Source: Proteles cristata cristata (lineage: Eukaryota; Chordata; Mammalia; Carnivora; Hyaenidae). Taken from it: a DNA stretch of 64,000 nucleotides. The position numbers and the translations under genes are program-made. Of this stretch, positions 13,001 to 23,932 are shown piece after piece. The stretch's first letter is position 1; each line of letters begins with the position of its first letter. Under the pieces are notes generated by a model. It saw only the letters and a list, made by a program, of their open reading frames with translations. It had not been told where the DNA came from and ran no database searches. The stretch spans positions 558,001 to 622,000 of the forward strand of contig JAESUZ010005088.1 of NCBI GenBank assembly GCA_017311185.1, read 5' to 3'.

Positions 13001-15903
13001 TGACCGACTTCGTTCGTGGATTTTAGGAAGGTCCTTACACCCAAGGTCATTCAGAGCCCGTCCTACACCGCGCTGCCTGGGTGTGTTTCAGGACAGAATG
13101 CCATCTCGTGCTTAGAGACTCGGATTTGCCCGCGTACGGGCATTTTTGCAGTTGCTTTCCTAACAATCGTCAGGTCGACCTAGTGTGACACACACAGAAG
13201 AAACAAGGTGTGTAACACTGGCTCAGTGGTGGGTCCTTTTGACTCAAGGTTGACGTGGCTGATTGTTCCTCAGAGGGGCGCCTGTGGAAGACTTGGGGAG
13301 CTCTGGTGCCCGTGGGAGACTTGGGGGGCTCTAGGAGAGGCGTGGAAGAGTTGCAGGTGCCTTCCTGCCTCTGCCAGCGTCCCCAGGGACACGCTGGATG
13401 CACTTGCTCCCCAGCCTACAGCAGGCCCCCCTTCCCGAGTCAGCAGTTGGGAAGTTATTTTCCAAAAGAGAACACGAAGCTGCGTCTCCCTCCCCACTTC
13501 TCCGAGCAAGCAAGTAGGAAGTCCGGACAGTTTCATAACGTGTCCCATTCACAATTCCCCATTGAGATGTGGAGTCAGGTCACCTTCCATGAATGCACAA
13601 AGACACTATTGTGGTCAGAAGTGAGCTGGCTTAGTGAACACAATTCTTTTTATACTAAAAAAATTTTTTGCTTAAGAAAGCTAACAAGTCGGCAATGGGC
13701 ACAATGAATAAAAAATAACTTTCAAGAACGTATACAAAATTTCAAGGGGCCCCTGAATTGTGCGTTTAGAATTCCGAGGCCATTCCAGCAGAGGCGATAG
13801 TTACACAATCATTCTGTTGAAAGCTGAGCTTCAGATGGCATTAGGAGGCTGACACACAGTAATTACGGGAGCACGGGCTGGCCCGCAGACAGGTGGGGGC
13901 TGGGCCTGCAGAAACCCCCGCAGCGTTTTCGAACTACTTAAATACCATATTCTTCTTCCTATCTGGCCTTCGTGTTTCACATCAGCCTGCATGCCTCCCC
14001 TGTGGTCTTGCCCGAGCTTGCTGGGCGCGCCGGGAACGCCACGTACCGCCAGGCCAGGTGCCCCGAGGGAGCGCCACGCAGCGTTTTCTAAAAATGGGTT
14101 TTCGCATATTTTTTTTTTGGTAGATTTCCTTAATCCAAGTGAAGTAAGAACACATGGGTTTGATTTCAATCCTCTAAAGACCAAAACTGAAAAATCAAAA
14201 GACGGTCTGCCAGTCACTTAGATTTCTTCAATGGTGGGGTTTTTCTCCCCTGTATCTCCGAGCGATGATCACAGAAAAAGGATGGTTGGCTCTTTGAAAC
14301 CTATTTAAGTCTCTGCCTAATGTAGCAGAGCAGCTGGCCCTAGGAGGGTAAAAAGCTGAGGACCAGTAGCCAGGACCCATCTGCACTTTGTCACTGAAAC
14401 ATTCTGTCGGCTCTCCATTTCTCTTTGCATGAAAAACAAACAGTAGACGCTTGCAGAGGATTTTTTAACTCTGCAGCTAAAAAAGAAAAAAAAAAGACTG
14501 TGCTTTATTCCCTGTATACATTGGATACTGACAGTGGTAAAAATTGGACGGAATCGGATAGTAATTCGCCCAGCGAGCATTCACTTCCTGAGCGCTTCCG
14601 ATGTTCCAGGCAGTGATGGTCGGGACCCAGCCTCTTTTCCTGCGCTTGCAAGTCTAGCGGGTGACAGATTTGTCCTTACAGCAAAACAAAATGGCCTGTA
14701 TCCTCCCCTCCCCCCCACCATCATGGATGTGTCGCTCCTCTGAGTCACCCCCAGTCCTCGGCGGGCCACCCGGCTCTTGGGGCGCACGTGCTTGGTGAGG
14801 GAATGAGAAAGCCTTACCCAGCGGCCGCGCACGTCCCAGAAGGGGTCAGTGTCGCATAGAGAGTTGACAGATTGTGTCCTAGTGTCTACAAGAAAAAAAG
14901 CCTCGACTGACTGTAAGCAGACATGGAAAGCTGAAGAACGCCGAGATGGGTGCTGAGGAGCGCTTCTAGAAAGAGGGCGTGGGGCCTGGGGGACCACAGA
15001 CACAGGACACCTGACGAGGGCGAGGGCCCTCACTGAGGCACTACTCGATGGAGAAAAGGGCTTTGCTTCGCGTCTCTAATCCTTGCCTTGCAGCGAGGCA
15101 GGACGCGAATCCGCAGGCACTCGGTACAGAAGAATGTGAAGAATGTGCCTTTAAGTTTGTCTTTCTAGAGGGAGGCGGAAGCTGTCCAGGCCTCCGAGGC
15201 CAGTGGCCTTGCAGAACTTGATTTTTACAGAATAATGGAAATCAGTGTCGTCCCCTGGAACGCCTCACTTATTCTTGAACAGGCAGTAACCGGAGCATCT
15301 GTCCTCCTGGGGCCAAGCCTGAAATAGAGCGAGCGGACAGATGCCAGGCTGGGGGTGACTGGGGCCGCCGCGGGACCTCGTTCTGTCGAAGCGCCGGGTT
15401 GTCGCGAACGCTTGCGCTGCGGCACCAAACGCGGGGATTTCTGAGATCACTTACTTTGTTGGCTCGGGGACAGCGAGCTCCACAGCCACGACCTCCACCC
15501 ACGACCTCCACCCGCTGGAAGGTCGGGGGGGGGAGTGAGCGCGGCGTGTGACTGTCTGGCCGCGGCTGCCCGCCGTGCGTTATCGCTCCCTTTGCTGAAA
15601 ACGGTTCAAAGCTTTGATTAGTGTTCCCCCCCCCGAAATTGTTCTTAATGTCTCCATTTAAGTACCATCGCGGGAAGTGAGAACTAGCTCGTGCAAAGCT
15701 ATCGGAATTAAGTGAACTTCTAGAACTAAAACTTTTCTGCCCAGCACCCCGCGAAATTCTCTGATACGAGCTAGCTGTGAGCACTGCGGAGTTGTTAATT
15801 CTCTCGGGTCTTCTTTACCCGCCACCCCCCAGGGAACACAAGCTGCTGGTTGGTGACAGACCCCCAGGCGTCCCCCGTGAGGAGGCCTCCGGAGAAAGTC
15901 GTC

Positions 15904-16025
15904 ATGTCCACGGCAGGAGTTGCTGCCCAGGAGATCCGAGTCCCATTGAAAACTGGGTTTCTGCACGACGGCCAAGCCATGAGGACCGGGAGGGGCTGCT
16001 GGGGCGGCCGCAGCGAGTTCGAAAA
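15904..16025 (+). CDS. ERRFI1: ERRFI1 coding exon 2 (residues 1-41, CRIB region)
   Basis: The exon proper probably begins at 15833 after a pyrimidine-rich tract ending in CAG, so 71 bp of 5' UTR precede the ATG. The donor GTAAGT is at 16026. The segment after HDGQAM reads [10 protein letters not shown], which is more GC-rich and one codon shorter than the human counterpart as I recall it (GNMRKTYWSSR); the protein realigns at SEF. Confidence 0.95.
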
Positions 16026-18246
16026 GTAAGTGCAAGGACAGGACGGCCCCGGAGTCTCAGCCTGTGATTTGAAAACAGGATCGAGAATGTGATGGCCGCT
16101 CACTCACGACCAAGGTGTTTTCCTTCCCTTTCAGTCACTTTTTGAACATCGACCCGATAACCGTGGCCTACAGCCTCAACTCTTCGGCCCAGGAGCACCT
16201 CACATCTCTCGGTACGCACCCCGGCAACCCCCCGGGGGAGGGGGCGGAGGCTTCCGGAGGAAGTTGGCAGTGGAGGCGGGGATGGGACTGGCGTGTCCCC
16301 CAGCGTGACTTAAGTGAGGAAGCCACCTGAACTGTTTCCGGCAGTAGCCTGACCCCTAGTGGCAGCAGGTTCTGAGAGCGCCGCGTTGGGCCCTGGGCCA
16401 CCCCGCCTTCCCCCTGACTCACCACCCATGCCCCGCCACCTGTGTGCGCAGTCAGTGGGTGCTGCGCCTGGCTCTGCTCTGTATTTACCTTTTGGAGACG
16501 TGGGCCCAGGTCCCTCTCCTCCCCCACTGGTGCTGGAGGCCCGTGTGAGGCCGATCGGGGGTGTACGTGTGGACGAGAACTTAGGAAGCCGTTCTCTGCT
16601 CTCCAGTGCTTGTGACGTGAACGCTGTGGTCCTCAGACTTCTGTCGAGAGCGGTTAGCACATCGCAGGCAGGTCCACGCGCTCCTAAGGCCGTGACAGCG
16701 CCCGCAGTGAGGACCTGGCCTTCTCTCCCTCACGCCCTGTGTGCCTCACATTGTCGCATCTCTTACATGGCTAGGCTGGTGTGGCGTGGTATTCGCCTAA
16801 ATTATATGCTGCTTCCTTCTGCAAATTTTGCACACGTCACCAGACCTGCCCGAGATGTGTGGGTGTGTACCGTGCACACGGCCGAGGAAGATAGAAGAGA
16901 TAGTTTGTTCTTTGAACCGGATCATGTGCATTAGCAATCTTCTGGCCTCTAATTATGCCTGTGGCCTGGGTGTCCTCACGATTGCCGCCGCCAGGAGCTT
17001 GATAGCCCTGCAGAAAGCGGCCAGGAGGGCTTGCTCGTTAACCTCTCTCTTGTGCCTTCCAGGGCGCGCCACGACGTCTGCGCCGAGGAGCGGCGGCCAC
17101 TTTGCCGAAAACGGCCCTTCCCAGAAGCCCAGCTTGGCCCCTCTTATTATTCCCCCGGGCGAGCACTCGGGACAGTGGGAAGAGGAGCGACTCGCGTGTG
17201 GCTTTAGGAAACTCTCGGTGAACGGGGGGTGTGCTTCTCCCCCTCCGCTCACACCCATCAAGAGCCCCCCGTCCCCCTTTCCCTGTACAGCCCTCTGTGA
17301 GCGGGGTTCCCGGCCCCTCCCGCCACTGCCCATCTCTGAAGACCTCTCCCTGGACGAGACAGACTGCGAGGTAGAGTTCCTGACCAGCTCGGACACGGAC
17401 TTCCTCCTAGAAGACTGTACGCTCTCTGGCTTCAGATACGACGTTCCTGGCAGGCGAAGCTTCCGCGGGTGTGGACAGATCAACTACGCGTATTTCGATA
17501 CCCCGGCCGTCTCCGCCGCAGACCTCAGCCAGGCGCCCGACCTGAACGGAGCTGTGCCTAATTCGAATCTTCCTCCGCCTCAAGCCCACCGCAGATTAAG
17601 ACGGTCCCATTCGGGACCGGCCGGCTCCTTCAACAAGCCGGCCATCAGAATATCCAGCTACGTCCAGAGAGCTTCTCCAAACTCCGACGAAGACAAACCC
17701 GAGGTGCCCCCCAGGGTCCCCATACCTCCCCGGCCCGCGAAGCCAGATTACAGAAGGTGGTCGGCGGAGGTGACTTCCAGCACCTACAGTGACGAAGACC
17801 GGCCTCCCAAGGTGCCACCCAGGGAACCGCTGTCGCGGAGTAACTCCCGCACGCCCAGCCCCAAGAGCCTCCCGTCTTACCTCAATGGGGTCATGCCCCC
17901 CACGCAGAGCTTTGCCCCCGACCCCAAGTATGTGAGCAGCAAAGCCCTGCAGAGACAGAACAGCGAGGGGTCCGCCACTAAGGCCCCTTGCATCCTGCCC
18001 ATCATCGAAAATGGGAAGAAGGTCAGCTCGACACACTATTACCTACTACCTGAGAGGCCGCCGTACCTGGACAAATTCGAAAAGTTTTTTCGAGAAGCAG
18101 AGGAGACAGGCCCAGGCACCCAGACCCAGCCGCTGTCTGCTGACTGCAGGATGGCCTCAGCCACGGAAAAGCTGGACTCCAAGACAAAGCTGGATCTGGG
18201 GGGCCACGGGAGGCGTAAACACCTGTCCTATGTGGTTTCCCCTTAG
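15904..18246 (+). CDS. ERRFI1: ERRFI1 (MIG6) coding region, three coding exons, 460 aa
   Basis: Coding exons are 15904-16025, 16135-16211 and 17063-18246, joined by GT-AG introns of 109 and 851 bp with matching phases; the sum is 461 codons including TAG. The protein is a cytoplasmic scaffold adaptor that binds the kinase domain of EGFR/ErbB receptors and blocks formation of the active asymmetric dimer. It is an immediate-early feedback inhibitor. Visible parts: N-terminal CRIB-like region (residues 1-40), proline-rich SH3-binding stretches (RPLPPLP near 150-156 and [13 protein letters not shown] further on), a 14-3-3 type motif RRSHSGP with Ser250 (human Ser251), and the ErbB-binding region (about 334-410) with the tandem tyrosines 392/393 in [15 protein letters not shown] (human Tyr394/395). 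Human ERRFI1 is 462 aa. The start is the first in-frame ATG of exon 2 and gives [19 protein letters not shown], as in orthologues. The identification is secure from sequence recognised by eye. Confidence 0.97.
16135..16211 (+). CDS. ERRFI1: ERRFI1 coding exon 3 (residues 41-67)
   Basis: The acceptor is preceded by a pyrimidine tract (TTTTCCTTCCCTTTCAG). The exon encodes [20 protein letters not shown] and ends in phase 1 before GTACGC at 16212. Its phase joins to the GG that opens the last exon, restoring a glycine codon. Confidence 0.95.
17063..18246 (+). CDS. ERRFI1: ERRFI1 last coding exon (residues 67-460)
   Basis: This large terminal exon follows TGTGCCTTCCAG. It carries the SH3-binding, 14-3-3-binding and ErbB-binding parts and ends KHLSYVVSP then TAG at 18244-18246. 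The frame stays open for 235 bp upstream into the intron, but that stretch has no homology to the protein. Human Tyr407 within LDKYEKFF (from memory) is phenylalanine here (LDKFEKFF). Confidence 0.96.
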
Positions 18247-18685
18247 GCTTCGGGATCACGGTTCGGTGGGGACCCCACAGGAGCGAATGGGTCCCCAGCC
18301 GCTCTCCAGGCTGGTGGAGGCTCACAGGAAGGTGTGTTGGATGGCAGAAGCGAACAGTGAAACCCTCGCCCATCGTGGAAAGGGGGGGGCGGTCGTGGGG
18401 CGGGCTCAGGCCTAGAATCCCTGACTGCGGGGGCGGGGGAGAAAAGTCTGGCGCGGTCAGTGATGGAAAGGCATGCGTGCGGGCACGGAGGGAGGCTGGG
18501 GCCCCTTCAGCGTGTGCATACATTATAGGCCCGTGTAGACTCGTGCTGTACCTGTAAACCGTAGCTGCAGGTTAACCAATTAGTTGCTACCTTAGAGTAA
18601 TACGTATTCAGAATGGCAAGATGGTAAAAGCTGGGGCGGGGGTGGGGCGACTCCCAACTGAAAATTGAGCAAATGGAAGAAAACA

Positions 18686-18692
18686 CAGTATT
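18686..18692 (+). promoter_or_regulatory. Second candidate miR-200b/c/429 seed site in ERRFI1 3' UTR
   Basis: CAGTATT in the middle part of the UTR; same reasoning as the site at 19265. Confidence 0.35.
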
Positions 18693-19264
18693 GTTTAGAT
18701 CAGAATCATAAAAAGAAATTTTTTTTTTTTTTTTTGCTTAGTAACCTGGAAACATAAGGCTCCTGGGCCTGTGATGTTCTCCTTTAAACTTTGCAAGCGG
18801 CCTTTGTCCCCAAGGGCAGGACGCACGTCCGTGCCGAGGCCCAGCCTGCCCGGTGTAAAGGCGGCCCGCGACCACCCGGGTCCTCCGGGCCGGGCCCTGT
18901 TTTCGGTCTCTGGGAAGGACAGCGGCGCGCCCGGCAGCCACGTGCGCACCTGCTCATGCCCCGCTTCTCGAAAGGCGAGAAGCTAACAGAACTCATCCGT
19001 CATTTTTCCTTACGGTCCCTGCTCTGTCCTGCTTGCCACGGTGGCCCGGTCTGGCGTGTGCCTCACGGCCCCAGGGGCCGCCGCCTTAGACTCCCCTGGA
19101 CCAGCAGACCGGTCGCCTGGGCTCAGGGTGTCCGACGGGAGCCATGGTGAACCCGCTGCCGTGACAGTCCCGGGGGGCGTGTGCTGTGCTTCTGTGTTGG
19201 TTTCTGTGGACTGTGTGAATGAACACGGACAACGCAAGCTGGTCTTGAGTTGCTGGTTCCCGTT

Positions 19265-19271
19265 CAGTATT
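19265..19271 (+). promoter_or_regulatory. Candidate miR-200b/c/429 seed site in ERRFI1 3' UTR
   Basis: CAGTATT matches the miR-200b/c seed complement. A second copy is at 18686-18692. ERRFI1 is a reported miR-200 target in bladder cancer cells. Seven-base matches are common by chance, so this is moderate evidence only. Confidence 0.4.
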
Positions 19272-19620
19272 TCTTGGGGCTGTTTGCTTTCTGCGCACAA
19301 CGCTTCTGCCCAGCAGCGCGGTGTGTCAAGGCCACGGGCCACCGGCCGCGTCGTTCCGCCTCGGGGACTCTGCCTGCCGCCGCGTCCCTCGGATTCGGTG
19401 AGACCCCCGTAGCCTGTGCTCCGACGCCCGCGTGCTTCGATGTGTGTCGTGTAGACAAGCACGCACGACAAGGTGCTGACTAACGGAGGTGCATTACTGC
19501 AACGTTCTCTTAACAGTTAAACAAGCTGTTTACAGTTCAAACTGCTGAATATTATTTGAGCTATTTAAAGCTTCTATTTTAGTATGAACTACATGAAGGT
19601 TAAGACATGCTTTAGAAAAA

Positions 19621-19628
19621 TGCACTGA
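19621..19628 (+). promoter_or_regulatory. Candidate miR-148/152 seed site in ERRFI1 3' UTR
   Basis: TGCACTGA is an exact match to the seed complement of the miR-148/152 family and lies in the AT-rich end of the UTR. MIG6 is reported as a miR-148a target in glioblastoma, which supports the call. Function in this species is inferred. Confidence 0.5.
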
Positions 19629-19709
19629 TTTCTGCATTACATGTACAGTGTTGGACAAAGGATTTTATTCATTTTTGTTGCATTATTTTGAATATTGTCT
19701 TTCCATTTT

Positions 19710-19715
19710 AATAAA
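19710..19715 (+). terminator. ERRFI1: ERRFI1 polyadenylation signal AATAAA
   Basis: Canonical hexamer at the end of an AT-rich 3' UTR; cleavage is expected about 15-25 bp downstream, near 19730-19740. Confidence 0.85.
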
Positions 19716-19735
19716 GTTATAATACTATTTATGAC

Positions 19736-20521
19736 ACCGTTAACCACGTTTCTTGCCTAAGCTCTTCTGTAAACGTTGACATCTCCAGGACGCTCACGAC
19801 CATTACCATGTTTAAGCAGAAGGGAAGGGTTTTGTTTTTTGTTTTTTGTTTTTTGGTTTTTTTTTGCAGCCTCGTAAATGCTTGAAATTTACGGTCATTC
19901 CCTAAAATAATAACAATTTGAGCAGTTAATACTTAATGTTACACAGATGCATAGTGAAGACGGCCGGGCTGCCCGTATTTCCGTTTAACGGGTCAGAAAG
20001 GGAGTGAGGAGCAGATTCCGGGTGTCCCTGTCCATGCGGATCCTGCCTGGGGAGGGGCTCCCCCATCAGGGGGAACGTGTGGGAGAAATGAGCATGCATA
20101 CAAACTAGATGTGACTTTGAGTTGCAGGACTGGCTCCGGGTTGCGGGGGGTGGGGGTGAGGCCCTCAGGAGGCTCTGCTTCTTGCTTGGTGTAAGGCCAC
20201 CATCGGAACCCCAGCCTGCCCTGGCCTCTCACAAAGAAGATGGGCCTGCTTCTCGCGGCTTCTGGATGCAGGAGGAAGCTGGCCTCTGTGCTGGGGGGGT
20301 CCCCTCTGTGGTGCCGTGGGGCTCTGGGCCTGGTTCTCCCCTCCCCTGGGCCCTGCAGCCACAACCCAGATGCTCCTACCACCCCTCGGCCACTGGGCAA
20401 TGGTGAAGCTCCCCGTGACCTTGACTGAACTTGGTACCCTCTCCACAGTCCGGAGTGAGGACACGGAGGTCAATGAGCTGGGCTGGAAGGCCACCTCCAC
20501 CTCTGTCTGTGTTGGCAGGTT
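19736..20521. other. ERRFI1 3' flank
   Basis: T-rich repeat near 19832, then unique GC-rich sequence. Nothing else recognised. Confidence 0.6.
19832..19868. repeat. T-rich GTTTTTT repeat
   Basis: Several GTTTTTT units just beyond the ERRFI1 poly(A) region. Confidence 0.8.
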
Positions 20522-20710
20522 CTTTTTTTTATTCTAATCTTTCTTGTTGAGAGCGCCAGCAGGGGAAGGGCAAGATGGGGGGCGCACAAAGCGTCCAAAG
20601 CGAGCTCCACACTGACAGCAGGGAGCCCGACGCAGGGCTCGAACTCACGAACCAGATCATGATCTGAGCCAAAGTCGGATGCTTAACCAACTGAGGCCCC
20701 CAGGTGCCCC
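20522..20710 (-). repeat. CAN-SINE, antisense
   Basis: Ends ACTGAGGCCCCCAGGTGCCCC (reverse of head). It is the first CAN-SINE after ERRFI1. Confidence 0.9.
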
Positions 20711-23045
20711 AGTCAGTGCTGGACATATTCTTTAAAATCTCTGTTCTCGGATAAAATTGGGGGTGGGGAGAAGAGTCACGATACCCACGACGGAGAATGA
20801 TCTGTGACAATCGCATGTAAACCACGGCAGCTGGTACGCGGCGAGGGCCCAATATGTGAACGGATTTTGTGGTCATGAGTTACTCGTAATTGCCCTGAAA
20901 GGTGTTATTTCTGACATTTTACAGATGACGAAATGGGCTCAGGGAGTTGGTGCAACAGACACCTGTTGGGGAATACCACCCCCAGCTAGACCCTGCAGGA
21001 GAGGCATGCCCCCTGCCCTCCTGGATGTAAAGCAGTACCTCCTGCCGATCACAGAGGGCCCTGCTCTCCCCCGTGATAAGGAAGTTAAGCTTCAGGAGGC
21101 GGAGCAAACAGGGAGGAAGAGCCCAGGAAACCAGGCTGTGTGAGATCCCAAGGCTGGGAAAGAGTGCAGCATTTTCCAGAAGCCAGAAGTAGCCGCAGGA
21201 AGATGGACACTGGGCAAGGTGGCGACCACGCACAGGTCTAGGCCGGGGAGCGACGGGTCTGATTTGTCCTAAGATGACCACAGCCGTTGCGTGCAGAGAG
21301 CCGAGGGAAACCCAGGGGTGTCGGGAAGGGGAGGCGTCGGAACGGGAGACGGAGAAAACTGGCTTTGAGAGACCCTTCAAGGTGGAAGCAGGGGTTGGAC
21401 ATCTCGGGTGGGAGGAACCCAAGGGCACCCTGCCCCCCACCCCCACGCGTGCTCCTCCAGCTCCCAGGGGTGCAGGGACGGTCAGGGGAGATGTGAACGG
21501 AGCACTCCGGCGCATCTTTCCCTGCGTCTCATTTTTCGTTTTTGCCTCTTTTCTCTCCACCTCCTCCCCCGCCCATCACCTTGTATTGTGGTCAAGATGA
21601 TCTTTAATTAGTTCCGTTATTTGCTTCCCTCTGAAGCTTCGTGTTTTTCCTTGACTTTGCTGCTGCTGAGACCCCCTTCCCCGACACCGTGGCAGGGGGT
21701 GGGGGCCAAGAGATAGCTGTTAGCTGCCACCTGCTACACGCTATCAGGCAGGTACTACCTCGGAAAGTGCTGTCCCCAAATCAGGAAAAGCAGGCCCTGG
21801 TCAACCTCCCACATCCGCTGCCAAGGCTCCCTTTCGGGTCCCGCAGCCTCGCTGGCCCCTCAACCCAAGACTGAGACCGTGCCCGAGCAGGCACACGACA
21901 CACCGCCTGCGGGGATTTATTATTAGGGACTGTCTCGTGGCAGAGAGCAGACACTAAGGTCAGGAGGACTCGTTTGTAAGTCAACTCAAAGTGCGGGTCA
22001 TACTGTGAAGTCTTCCCGGGCTGCAAGAATCGATCGCAGGTCGTCGGTCTGTTCTTAAATGCCACCTACGTGCTAATAGAAGTTTCATCTTGTTGATGTG
22101 TCGCTTAGTTCTCTCTAGGTCTCTAGAGGTATCTTAAGTATGTCAGGAAAAGAACCATCTTTTAAGAGGATGTCTCTTCACTGCCAGGGGCCCTGTTCCC
22201 AAAAAAGAGGCCGACAGTTTCTTCTAGAACATCTCATAGTTGGAGACAAGAGAGCTGAATCCCTCTGTCTACTGGCTCAAGTATCAAAGTACACATTAAG
22301 CTATACTCCATTTCAGTTCTTAACTTCATCGCCTAATTTGTAGTTTCGAGGTACATGGAGACGTTTTCTTAAAAATAAGCTCCTAGCATGGTTATTTCAT
22401 ACATAGTTTGTTCATGTTTTATTCTGTAGTAATTATAGACTCACAGGAAGTTCCAAACTTGTACAGAAAGATGCCCTGGACCCATTACCCATATTCCCCC
22501 AAAGATAACATCTGACAAAATTATAGTCCATTATCAAAACCAGGAAATGGACATTGTCACAATATTCCTATACAGTATTTTATGTAGAAAGAGTTCCCAT
22601 CAAAACGGACTCAGACCCCACGTTTTAAAGTTAATTTAGAAGTTGATTCTGGCATTCTGTTAGGTATTTCATGAAAAGCTAATAAGGTTTAAAAATATGT
22701 TGCTGTGTAAATATTTATTCATTATGCTAATAGGAGCTGAGATAAAACTGATGTATGTTAACTTTGATCGGCCAAGATTTTCTGCAAGATAAATTTGCAT
22801 GAGCTTTAGCAAAGCTTCAAACCTCTAGGATTCATGAATGGTTTCCCAGAGCCCTGAGGCACCCCCAACTTTGAAATGTGTAACAAACTGAATTTCTAAG
22901 CCGGTACCAAAGCTCTGAGGTATCCTCATCTTTAGAAAATAAGCCCAATTCAAAGTAGGATCCACTCAGAGATGTGTTTCTTTGCAGACTAGATCGTTTG
23001 GCAAATGCTCTGGTTCTTTTCCTCTCCACGTGTGAATCATACAGC
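20711..23045. other. Intergenic, mostly unique
   Basis: A possible MIR trace near 20895-20945 and the L1-like piece near 22425. No gene recognised. Confidence 0.55.
22425..22620. mobile_element. Probable old LINE-1 fragment
   Basis: TAATTATAGACTCACAGGAA followed by ATTATCAAAACCAGGAAATG is a familiar mammalian interspersed repeat that I place in old LINE-1 families. Orientation and family not certain. Confidence 0.4.
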
Positions 23046-23249
23046 TTTTTTTAAATGTTACTTTTGAGTGAGAGAGAGAGAGCATGAACAGTAGACGGGC
23101 AGAGAGAGAGACACACACGGAATCTGAAGCAGGCTCCAGGCTCTGAGCTGTCAGCACAGAACCCAACGCGGGGCTCGAACCCACAAACCAGGATATCATG
23201 ACCTGAGCCGAAGCTGGACGCTAAACCTGCTGAGCCACCCAAGCGCCCC
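23046..23249 (-). repeat. CAN-SINE, antisense (1 of 4 in a row)
   Basis: Right end GAGCCACCCAAGCGCCCCT. Confidence 0.92.
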
Positions 23250-23267
23250 TAACTTTTTCTTTTTTTT

Positions 23268-23487
23268 AATTTAAATGTTTTTTAATTTATTTCTAGGAGA
23301 GAGAGAGACAGCGTGAGCAGGGGAGGGTCAGAGAGAGAGTGAGTCACAGACTCCGAAACAGGCTCCAGGCTCTCAGCTGGCAGTCAGCACAGAGCCCGAC
23401 GCGGGGCTCGAACCCACAAACCACGAGATCATGACCTAAGTAAAGGTTGGACGCTTAACCAACTAAACCACCCAGGCCCCCCGCCCC
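23268..23487 (-). repeat. CAN-SINE, antisense (2 of 4)
   Basis: Right end CTAAACCACCCAGGCCCCCC; left end TTTTTTAATTTATTTCTAGG. Confidence 0.92.
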
Positions 23488-23512
23488 TAACTTTTTCTTA
23501 ATGTATATATAT

Positions 23513-23712
23513 TCTTAAATGTTTATTTTATTTTTGAGAGACAGAGAGAGAGAGAACATGAGCAGAGAGAAGGGCAGAGACGGGGGACAGAGGATCTGAA
23601 AAAGACTCTGCTTACAGCAGTGACCCTACCTTGGTGCTCAAACTCACGAGCTGTGAGATCAAGACCTGAGCTGAAGTCAGATGTTCAACCGACTGAGCCA
23701 TCCAGTGCCCCC
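23513..23712 (-). repeat. CAN-SINE, antisense (3 of 4)
   Basis: Right end GACTGAGCCATCCAGTGCCC. Confidence 0.9.
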
Positions 23713-23733
23713 GAATCCTACGACTTCTTTTTT

Positions 23734-23932
23734 AAACGTTTTTATTGATTTTTTTGAGGGACAGAGACAGAGTGCGAGTGGAGGAGGGGTGGAGAGAGAG
23801 GGAGACACAGAACCTGAAGCAGGCTCCAGGCCCCGAGCTGTCAGCACAGAGCCCAACGTGGGCTTGAAATCATAAGCCATGAGATCATGACCCGAGCCGA
23901 AGTCAGAAGCTTAACCAGGCGCCACACCCCTC
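23734..23932 (-). repeat. CAN-SINE, antisense (4 of 4), head decayed
   Basis: Body is clear (AGCTGTCAGCACAGAGCCCA); the head is shortened to AACCAGGCGCCACACCCC. Confidence 0.85.

Larger units (their letters stand above)
6227..15832 (+). other. ERRFI1: ERRFI1 intron 1 (9.6 kb)
   Basis: It runs from the donor GTAAGG to an acceptor CACCCCCCAG at 15823-15832. It holds old L2 and MIR copies (about 7595, 8755 and 9905), pyrimidine-rich tracts at 7070-7115 and 7222-7259, and otherwise unique sequence. No CAN-SINE is present. I see no coding gene inside it. Confidence 0.75.
18247..19735 (+). other. ERRFI1: ERRFI1 3' UTR
   Basis: It extends from the stop codon to just past AATAAA at 19710. The first kilobase is GC-rich and diverged. 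The last 250 bp are AT-rich and look like the conserved vertebrate end of this transcript. It contains candidate miRNA seed sites listed separately. Confidence 0.85.

Noticed and set aside
16828..17062. Upstream extension of the last ERRFI1 exon as coding sequence
   Set aside because: The frame is open, but a clear acceptor precedes 17063, exon 3 joins in phase, and the extension has no similarity to the protein.
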